Shown here: positions 1-5,776 of the stretch, piece after piece
How positions within the stretch are numbered: position 1 is the first letter of the stretch
Layout: the number at the start of each line of letters is the position of its first letter
From: Lachnospiraceae bacterium
Lineage (GTDB): Bacteria > Bacteroidota > Bacteroidia > Bacteroidales > Muribaculaceae
Reading direction: 5' to 3'
Assembly (NCBI GenBank): GCA_023663655.1
Contig: JAMPGZ010000031.1
Coordinates: 1 to 33,669 of the forward strand
Length of the DNA: 33,669 nucleotides
Translations under genes and position numbers: made by a program
The notes under the pieces: model-generated
Databases searched by the model: none
What the model was told of the DNA's origin: nothing
What the model saw: the letters and a program-made list of their open reading frames with translations, nothing else

Positions 1-8
1 AATATATG

Positions 9-403
9 GAGTTCCGGAGGAACGATACAATGGTTCGCTCTTACAGAGCTTGATTTTAATTATCGACCAATTTACCCAGCATTTCGCTAACGCTACATAC
101 TGGGCTAAGCTCTTGCGGTCATACTGACCGCCTCTATTACAACACGAACAATGCGGAATAAACTCATAACCCAGTATCAACATAAAACCCGGATTGACTC
201 GGCATTCTTTACCCGGCATTCCGCTGACGCTACATACCGGGCTGGGCTCTTGCGGTCATACTGACCGCCTCTCATACAACACGAACAATGCGGAATAAAC
301 TCATAACCCAGTATCAACATAAAACCCGGATTACACGGCATTCTTTACCCGGCATTCCGCTGGCGCTACATACTGGGACATCTTGCGGTCATACTGACCG
401 ATT
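9..403 (-). repeat. Left A-type hairpin array: leader block plus two and a half 136-137 bp units
   Basis: A leader block (9-70) holds two short hairpins: 11-23 (stem GTTCC, loop GGA) and 37-49 (stem GCTCT, loop TAC, read as GTA on the minus strand). Repeat units follow, starting at 71, 208 and 344; the third is cut off near 403. Each unit has a 30-base hairpin (75-104, 212-241, 348-377) and a second hairpin with stem GCGGTCA and loop TAC/GTA (115-131, 252-268, 385-400). On the minus strand the 30-base hairpins have arms CCCRGTAT and ATGCYGGG and a tetraloop GTTA, GTCA or GCCA. The whole stretch is the reverse complement of 33091-33477, nearly identical over the outer 150 bases and visibly diverged further in. 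Open frames through it follow the repeat and do not look like genes. Confidence 0.9.
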
Positions 404-423
404 TTGTCTTGGGTATTTTTATT

Positions 424-586
424 GGTTGAAATTGGTGGACGTCTTCGACGCCCGTTTGTTTGTGCCCCTTTCTCCGCGCCTCGGCTTCGCCTCGTGGCGG
501 AGCTACGATTGCATTGCCGTTGCACGGCATTTATGGTAGTTTTTTTGTCTGTATTCAGATGATGAATCTGAAAGATTCATTATCTG
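424..586 (-). repeat. B-type hairpin block and a long 14-bp hairpin
   Basis: 437-453 is a hairpin with stem GGACGTC/GACGCCC and loop TTC (GAA on the minus strand). Near 476-506 an imperfect hairpin is centred on GGC-TTC-GCC. 515-529 has stem TGCCGT/ACGGCA and loop TGC (GCA on the minus strand). 556-586 is the longest stem: CAGATGATGAATC pairs with GATTCATTATCTG with one wobble, and the closing T-A leaves a GAA loop on the plus strand. The first three have an inverted, diverged counterpart at 32843-33001. No gene is seen here. Confidence 0.8.
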
Positions 587-669
587 GTTATTTCCTGATT
601 GCAAATCGCCGAATGTATATATAGATGATTCTTTCAGAAACAATTTGTAAACCAACGCTTTCCGTGGGT

Positions 670-779
670 CTCGCTATGCTCGGCCCACGGCTACCCAAAG
701 ATGAATCCTTGCGGATTCGCACACTCGCTATTCTCGGCGTACGGCTACCCAAAGATGAACCCTTGCGGATTCGTATGGG
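670..779 (-). repeat. C-type tandem repeat, two 54-56 bp units
   Basis: Two tandem copies begin at CTCGCTAT (670) and CTCGCTAT (724) and share the segment GGCTACCCAAAGATGAA. The first ends in a perfect hairpin at 703-718, with stem GAATCC/GGATTC and loop TTGC (GCAA on the minus strand). The second carries one stem change (GAACCC). A related hairpin with the same stem and loop GTAA lies at 33063-33078 in the opposite orientation. 587-669, before this block, shows nothing recognisable. Confidence 0.8.
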
Positions 780-789
780 CGAGACTATA

Positions 790-852
790 TAGCTTCTGCG
801 AAGCTAATAGTCAGGCAGAGATAAGCAGCCACACACGAGTGAAGCGAGTGTG
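790..852. repeat. Two further GNA-loop hairpins before the tRNA gene
   Basis: 790-806 is a perfect hairpin with stem TAGCTTC/GAAGCTA and loop TGC (GCA on the minus strand). 832-852 has outer stem CACAC/GTGTG, then two opposed G-A mismatches, then G-C and T-G pairs closing a GAA loop at 841-843. Neither has a T-run, so they do not look like ordinary terminators. The G-run near 860-867 has no assigned role. Confidence 0.7.
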
Positions 853-897
853 GAGTTGACTGCAATCGCGGGGGGGCGCTTCTGCAATTGGGTAATG

Positions 898-927
898 AAA
901 AAGCCGGCAGCGATTGCTGTCGGCTTT
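898..927 (-). terminator. Terminator of tRNA-Leu
   Basis: The stem AAAGCCGGCAGC (900-911) pairs with GCTGTCGGCTTT (916-927) with one wobble and a four-base loop. On the minus strand it follows the tRNA 3' end directly and is followed by five T. It is a standard rho-independent terminator. Confidence 0.85.
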
Positions 928-928
928 G

Positions 929-1010
929 TGCGCACGAAGGGACTCGAACCCCCACGTCGTTAGACACTAGATCCTAAGTCTAGCGCGGCTACCAATTACG
1001 CCACGTGCGC
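929..1010 (-). tRNA. tRNA-Leu (anticodon UAG)
   Basis: On the minus strand the acceptor arms GCGCACG and CGTGCGC pair over seven bases and leave discriminator A. The anticodon stem CTAGA/TCTAG encloses loop CTTAGGA, giving anticodon TAG, which reads CUA leucine codons. The T arm contains GGTTCGAGTCC. The 82-base length and enlarged variable arm fit a class II leucine tRNA. CCA is not encoded, so it must be added after transcription. The gene sits between its own promoter (1025-1055) and terminator (898-927), directly beside the hairpin array. Confidence 0.95.
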
Positions 1011-1024
1011 AAGATTTAGTGCTG

Positions 1025-1055
1025 CAAAGTTACAAACTTTGATTTAAATGAGCAA
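1025..1055 (-). promoter_or_regulatory. Promoter of tRNA-Leu
   Basis: On the minus strand TTG (1053-1055), a 20-base spacer and TAACTTTG (1025-1032) match the Bacteroidetes -33/-7 consensus exactly. The -7 box ends 14 bases before the tRNA 5' end. Confidence 0.8.
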
Positions 1056-1061
1056 AAATAT

Positions 1062-1103
1062 GGAGCAAAATTTCCCGAAAAATTCATCAGGAAATTTTGC
1101 TCC
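1062..1103 (-). terminator. Terminator of the glyS-lemA-FKBP-glmS operon
   Basis: A perfect 14-bp stem (1062-1075 with 1090-1103, arm GGAGCAAAATTTCC) lies just after the glmS stop on the minus strand and is followed by ATATTTTT. Confidence 0.9.
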
Positions 1104-1112
1104 GTATGTAAC

Positions 1113-2957
1113 TTATTCTACAGTAACTGATTTGGCAAGATTGCGTGGCATATCTACATCGCATCCTTTCATTACGGCGATGTGGTAGGCGAGCAATTGC
1201 AGAGGAATCGATACGATAATCGGGGAGATGCACTCGGGCACTTTGGGAATCTCCAAAGTGTGGTCGGCGATTGCCGGGATGGTCGTGTCGCCTTCGGTAA
1301 CGATGGCTATAACTGAACCTCCGCGAGCTTTCACTTGCTGGATGTTGGAGATGATTTTCTCGTGGAGCTCATCGGTTGGGGCGATGAACACTGACGGCAT
1401 CTCGCGGTCGATAAGCGCGATCGGTCCATGTTTCATCTCGGCTGCGGGATAGCCTTCGGCGTGGATGTAGCTTATCTCTTTCAGTTTCAATGCTCCTTCG
1501 AGCGCGCTCGGATAGTTGTAGCCTCGACCCATATAAAGGAAGTTGTGGGCGTAGGTGAATATTGAAGAGAGGCGTTCAATCTGAGGATTCAGTTTGAGTG
1601 TCTGCTTTATCAATTCGGGCAGTTCAATTATTGAATTAGCCACTTCAGCCACTTTCTCGGCTGAGATTGTGCCTCGTAGTTTTCCTATCGCAAGGGCGAG
1701 CATCGCAAGCACGGTCACCTGTCCTGTGAATGCCTTGGTTGATGCCACGCCTATCTCAGGACCTACATGGATATAGGTTCCGGAATCGCTTTCGCGGGCT
1801 ATGGACGAGCTGATCACGTTGCACACTCCATAAACAAACGCTCCTTTTTCCTTGGCGAGTTTTATTGCAGCGAGAGTGTCGGCGGTTTCTCCCGATTGGG
1901 AAATTGCCATCACGATGTCGCGAGGAGTGATTACCGGATTGCTGTAACGGAATTCGCTGGCATATTCCACCTGAGCGGGGATGCGGGCTATCGTCTCAAA
2001 CATTCGCGCGCCTATGAGTCCGGCGTGCCATGAGGTGCCACACGCCACAATAATGATGCGGTCGGCGTTGATGAAACGGTCGGGGTGATCGATGATGCCC
2101 GACAGTTTTACCTCCGAAGCGTTGTTGACAATGCGGCCCCTGATGCAGTCCATGATAGAGTTGGGCTGCTCAAAGATCTCCTTGAGCATGAAGTGGGGAT
2201 AGCCGCCTTTTTCCAGTTGTGACACTGACAGGCGGAGTGTCTGGATGTCGATAGTCGAGTCCTGATTGTCATTTGTGATGACACGCAGCGGCTCGTCGCG
2301 GGTGATTATCGCAATTTCATCATCTCGGAGGTACACTACCCGGTTGGTGTAGTCGATGATGGGTGTAGCATCGGATGCGATGAATGTTTCCCCATCGCCG
2401 ATTCCGATTACAAGCGGCGAGCTTTTGCGGGCTGCAATGATCGTGTCGGGATCGTCGGAGTCGATCACCGCGATAGCGTATGCGCCTATCACCTGGTTGA
2501 GAGCCTCACGCACTGCGTCGATGAGCGAGCATTGGTTGGTCGACTGGATATATTCAATCAACTGCACCACCACTTCAGTGTCGGTTTGGCTGCGGAATTC
2601 GCATCCATGTTCTTCCAATGCCTGTTTGAGCACGCTGTAATTCTCGATAGTTCCGTTATGGACTATCGCGATTTTACCGCTCGGGCTGAATTGAGGGTGT
2701 GCGTTTATGTCGTTTGGCTCTCCGTGGGTTGCCCATCGTGTGTGAGCGATACCCACTGAGCCTGTGGTATCTTTTGATACACAGAATGCTTCAAGGTCAT
2801 TTACTTTTCCCTTGGTTTTGTAGACGTGCAATTCGTCTTTATCATTAATCAGCGCCACTCCCGCGCTGTCATATCCTCGGTACTCTAATCTATGTAATCC
2901 CTTTATAAGGATCGGGTAAGCTTGTTGTGAGCCAATGTATCCTACTATTCCACACAT
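1113..2957 (-). CDS. glmS: Glutamine-fructose-6-phosphate aminotransferase (isomerizing)
   Basis: GlmS makes glucosamine-6-phosphate from fructose-6-phosphate and glutamine, the first step toward UDP-GlcNAc for peptidoglycan and LPS. It is cytosolic. The 614-residue protein has the full family layout. The N-terminal class II glutamine amidotransferase domain starts MCGIVGY, and Cys2 becomes the N-terminal nucleophile after Met removal. RGYDSAG (27-33) and TRWATHG (73-79) are the usual substrate motifs. Two SIS sugar-isomerase domains follow, with CGTSWHAG and SQSGETADT in the first and the second reaching the conserved DMPRNLAKSVTVE end. It is the last gene of a minus-strand operon, 35 bases after the FKBP gene. 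I see no glmS ribozyme in that gap, which is too short for one. Confidence 0.97.
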   Translation of the reverse strand: MCGIVGYIGSQQAYPILIKGLHRLEYRGYDSAGVALINDKDELHVYKTKGKVNDLEAFCVSKDTTGSVGIAHTRWATHGEPNDINAHPQFSPSGKIAIVHNGTIENYSVLKQALEEHGCEFRSQTDTEVVVQLIEYIQSTNQCSLIDAVREALNQVIGAYAIAVIDSDDPDTIIAARKSSPLVIGIGDGETFIASDATPIIDYTNRVVYLRDDEIAIITRDEPLRVITNDNQDSTIDIQTLRLSVSQLEKGGYPHFMLKEIFEQPNSIMDCIRGRIVNNASEVKLSGIIDHPDRFINADRIIIVACGTSWHAGLIGARMFETIARIPAQVEYASEFRYSNPVITPRDIVMAISQSGETADTLAAIKLAKEKGAFVYGVCNVISSSIARESDSGTYIHVGPEIGVASTKAFTGQVTVLAMLALAIGKLRGTISAEKVAEVANSIIELPELIKQTLKLNPQIERLSSIFTYAHNFLYMGRGYNYPSALEGALKLKEISYIHAEGYPAAEMKHGPIALIDREMPSVFIAPTDELHEKIISNIQQVKARGGSVIAIVTEGDTTIPAIADHTLEIPKVPECISPIIVSIPLQLLAYHIAVMKGCDVDMPRNLAKSVTVE

Positions 2958-2992
2958 AAGATAAAAAGGTTAAATGATAAAAATGGGGATGA

Positions 2993-3544
2993 TTATGGTT
3001 TAGCCTCCCAGTAAGGAATGTCGACCAGCTTGATGTTGAACTTCAAGTTGCTGTAAGGGTTGATTATGCCTGACGATGACGCTCCGTAGGCTGATTGGTA
3101 AGGGATGACCACCTCGACGGAATCACCTATGTGCATCTGCTGCAGGACTGCGGTCCATCCGGCTATGACACCGTTGACTTGGGTACGGAATATCGAGTCT
3201 CCGTAGGTGGTGTTGTTGTAGCTGGAGTCAAATGGCTCGTCGTTGTAAAGTCTGCCTATATACTTCACGTCGACAGTCGACGTGTAGTAGGGCTGCCGAT
3301 TGTTCTTGGTCTCTTCACGATCATTGAACCAATGCACAAGGATGTAATTGCCCTTGTCGTAATTGGGGGTGAGCTTTTCGTAGAAGAGCTCGCCGTCCAC
3401 AGTCAGGTTTTCTTGTTCTTTAAGCCACTCGTTGTTTATCTCGCGCCAATCAGCATATTTCTCCCATGTCTCCTCTTCGCTTTTGCAGGAGATGATGGAG
3501 ATGCAGGCAATAACGGCTAATACGAAAAATGGGAATTTCTTCAT
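2993..3544 (-). CDS. FKBP-type peptidyl-prolyl isomerase lipoprotein
   Basis: This 183-residue protein begins with a lipoprotein signal (MKKFPFFVLAVIACISIISC, Cys20), so it is probably anchored in the envelope and faces the periplasm. The C-terminal half (about 85-180) is an FKBP domain. It carries VKYIGRLYNDEPFDSS, then GVIAGWTAVLQQMHIGD, then VVIPYQSAYG, the usual order for this fold, which isomerises prolyl bonds during protein folding. The N-terminal part is charged and unassigned. It lies 13 bases after lemA and 35 bases before glmS. The clients are unknown. Family assignment is firm, while catalytic activity is inferred, since some Bacteroidetes FKBP lipoproteins are divergent. Confidence 0.85.
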   Translation of the reverse strand: MKKFPFFVLAVIACISIISCKSEEETWEKYADWREINNEWLKEQENLTVDGELFYEKLTPNYDKGNYILVHWFNDREETKNNRQPYYTSTVDVKYIGRLYNDEPFDSSYNNTTYGDSIFRTQVNGVIAGWTAVLQQMHIGDSVEVVIPYQSAYGASSSGIINPYSNLKFNIKLVDIPYWEAKP

Positions 3545-3557
3545 CTAAACTTATAGA

Positions 3558-4142
3558 TTAAAATTGTACTACCGGAGCTGTTTCGGCACCGGCAACAGCT
3601 TTGAACTGGGGTTTAGGGGAGAATCCGAACCATCCCGCATATATCATAGTGGGGAATTTTTTGATGGAGGTGTTGTAATCCTTCACCGATTCGGTGTAAC
3701 GTCCACGAGCAGTGGCGATACGGTTTTCCGTGCCCTCAAGTTGTACTTGCAGGTCTTTGAAATTCTCGTTGGCTTTCAAGTCAGGATATGCTTCGGTGAC
3801 TGCAAGAAGAGATTTCAAGGCTCCGGTCAGCTCATTCTGAGCGTTTTGGAATTTTTCCAAAGTCTCTTCATTCAGGTTGTCGGCATCAATGGTCACAGAA
3901 GTGGCTTTTGCGCGGGCTTCGGTCACTTTGGTGAATGTGCCTTCTTCGTGGGCTGCGTATCCTTTTACGGTAGATACAAGGTTGGGGATGAGGTCGGAAC
4001 GACGTTGATACTGGTTTTCCACCTCAGCCCAGCTCTGATCCACGCTCTGCTGTTTTTCTACAAGAGAGTTATAGTTGCATGATGTCAATGAGGATAGCCC
4101 CATGACAGCGACTGCGGCAATTAATAGTTTGCGTAATTTCAT
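3558..4142 (-). CDS. LemA family lipoprotein
   Basis: The 194-residue product starts with MKLRKLLIAAVAVMGLSSLTSC, a lipoprotein signal with Cys22. The LemA core follows: the conserved QQSVDQSWAEVENQYQRR and DLIPNLVSTVKGYAAHE segments, then a long helical region, and near the C-terminus KKFPTMIYAGWFGF, close to the family's usual FP(x)n-GF ending. LemA proteins are helical-bundle membrane-linked proteins of unclear function. It sits 18 bases after glyS and 13 bases before the FKBP lipoprotein, so it is probably co-transcribed with them. The family call is strong; no role can be read from the sequence. Confidence 0.92.
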   Translation of the reverse strand: MKLRKLLIAAVAVMGLSSLTSCNYNSLVEKQQSVDQSWAEVENQYQRRSDLIPNLVSTVKGYAAHEEGTFTKVTEARAKATSVTIDADNLNEETLEKFQNAQNELTGALKSLLAVTEAYPDLKANENFKDLQVQLEGTENRIATARGRYTESVKDYNTSIKKFPTMIYAGWFGFSPKPQFKAVAGAETAPVVQF

Positions 4143-4160
4143 AAATAGTAAAATATGTGT

Positions 4161-5705
4161 TTATCCAAGTTTGCGGAGTAGTGAGTTGATGCTTACCGTG
4201 TCATGGATAAGCTTGTGAAGGTCGGCGATAGCCACTCGCTTCTGCTCCATAGAGTCGCGTTCGCGAAGGGTGACTGTGTTGTCTTCAAGTGTCTGATGGT
4301 CAACGGTCACGCAGAACGGTGTTCCGATGGCATCCTGACGGCGGTAGCGCTTTCCGATAGAATCCTTCTCCTCGTAGTGGGTGGGGAAGTCAAACTTCAG
4401 GTCGTTGACAATCTCACGAGCCTTTTCGGGAAGACCGTCCTTGCGCACAAGCGGCATAACGGCGCATTTCACCGGGGCGAGAGCGGCAGGCAAGTGGAGC
4501 ACCACGCGGGTGTCGCCACCTTCAAGCGCTTGCTCTTCGTAGCTTGAGCAAAGAACCGACAGGAACATACGGTCGACGCCGATTGAGGTCTCGATCACAT
4601 ACGGAGTGTAGCTTTCGTTGAGCTCCGGATCGAAGTATTGTATTTTCTTGCCTGAGAATTTTTCGTGTTGCGACAAGTCGAAATTGGTGCGTGAGTGGAT
4701 ACCCTCCACTTCTTTGAATCCAAACGGCATCTCAAATTCGATATCGGTAGCCGCGTTGGCATAGTGGGCGAGCTTTTCGTGATCGTGGTAACGGTATTTT
4801 TTGTCACCGAGTCCGAGTGCTTTGTGCCATTTCAAACGGGTTTCTTTCCACTTGCTGAACCATTCGAGTTCCTGACCGGGACGCACGAAGAACTGCATTT
4901 CCATCTGCTCGAATTCACGCATACGGAATATGAACTGACGTGCCACGATTTCGTTACGGAATGCCTTTCCGATCTGTGCGATACCGAATGGAATGCGCAT
5001 ACGTCCTGTCTTCTGCACGTTGAGGTAGTTCACAAATATACCCTGTGCGGTTTCGGGACGCAGGTAGACGGTCATTGCGCCGTCGGCGGTAGAACCCATT
5101 TCGGTGCGGAACATGAGGTTGAACTGACGCACTTCTGTCCAGTTCTTTGTGCCTGAGATGGGATCCACGATCTCCTCGTCGATTATTATCTGGCGGAGTT
5201 CGTCGAGGTTGTTGTCGTTCATCGCTTTGGCGAAGCGTTCGTGAAGAGCGTCGCGTTTGGCTTTGTGTTCGCAAACTCGCGGATTGGTTTCGCGGAAGAG
5301 AGCTTCGTCAAAAGACTCACCGAAGCGTTTGCGGGCTTTTTCAACCTCTTTTTCAATCTTATCGTCGATTTTTGCTATAGCGTCTTCGATCAGCACATCG
5401 GCACGATAGCGTTTCTTTGAATCTTTATTGTCAATCAACGGGTCGTTGAATGCGTCCACGTGGCCTGAAGCTTTCCAGATGGTAGGGTGCATGAATATCG
5501 CGGAGTCAATGCCCACGATGTTTTCATGAAGGAGAGTCATTGCGTCCCACCAGTAACGCTTTATGTTGTTCTTGAGCTCGACTCCGTTTTGTCCGTAATC
5601 ATAAACAGCCGATAAACCGTCGTAAATTTCACTTGACGGGAACACGAAGCCATACTCTTTGGCATGAGATACTATTTTCTTGAATTGATCTTCTTGTTGT
5701 GCCAT
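4161..5705 (-). CDS. glyS: Glycyl-tRNA synthetase (dimeric alpha2 type)
   Basis: This class II synthetase charges tRNA-Gly with glycine in the cytosol. At 514 residues it is the single-chain dimeric type, not the alpha2beta2 type of E. coli. The N-terminus (KEYGFVFPSSEIYDGLSAVYDYGQNG) is typical. Motif 2 is visible in FRNEIVARQFIFRMREFEQME, motif 3 in SIGVDRMFLSVL, and RPETAQGIFVNY marks the active-site region. A C-terminal anticodon-binding domain (about 395-514) ends the protein. It is the first gene of the four-gene minus operon and has a consensus promoter at 5746-5776. Confidence 0.97.
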   Translation of the reverse strand: MAQQEDQFKKIVSHAKEYGFVFPSSEIYDGLSAVYDYGQNGVELKNNIKRYWWDAMTLLHENIVGIDSAIFMHPTIWKASGHVDAFNDPLIDNKDSKKRYRADVLIEDAIAKIDDKIEKEVEKARKRFGESFDEALFRETNPRVCEHKAKRDALHERFAKAMNDNNLDELRQIIIDEEIVDPISGTKNWTEVRQFNLMFRTEMGSTADGAMTVYLRPETAQGIFVNYLNVQKTGRMRIPFGIAQIGKAFRNEIVARQFIFRMREFEQMEMQFFVRPGQELEWFSKWKETRLKWHKALGLGDKKYRYHDHEKLAHYANAATDIEFEMPFGFKEVEGIHSRTNFDLSQHEKFSGKKIQYFDPELNESYTPYVIETSIGVDRMFLSVLCSSYEEQALEGGDTRVVLHLPAALAPVKCAVMPLVRKDGLPEKAREIVNDLKFDFPTHYEEKDSIGKRYRRQDAIGTPFCVTVDHQTLEDNTVTLRERDSMEQKRVAIADLHKLIHDTVSINSLLRKLG

Positions 5706-5745
5706 ATTGATGTTGATCTATCTAAAATGGATTATTTAAAGTCCA

Positions 5746-5776
5746 CAAAGATACATAAAAAAGATTATTTGAACAA
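5746..5776 (-). promoter_or_regulatory. Promoter of the glyS operon
   Basis: TTG (minus strand, 5774-5776), a 20-base spacer and TATCTTTG (5746-5753) match the consensus exactly. The -33 element lies inside the last codons of the upstream fucosidase gene. The predicted leader is about 35-40 bases. Confidence 0.8.

Noticed and set aside
71-346. CRISPR array
   Set aside because: Units of 136-137 bases are repeated as wholes, without short repeats separated by unique spacers, and there are no cas genes.
288-539. Open frame of 83 codons in the left array
   Set aside because: It runs through A- and B-type hairpin repeats and its sequence follows the repeat; the same peptide pieces recur in frames of the right array.
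2958-2992. glmS ribozyme
   Set aside because: The gap before glmS is only 35 bases and has no ribozyme core.
4695-5156. Long antisense frames inside glyS and other genes
   Set aside because: They are shadows of strongly recognised genes on the other strand.
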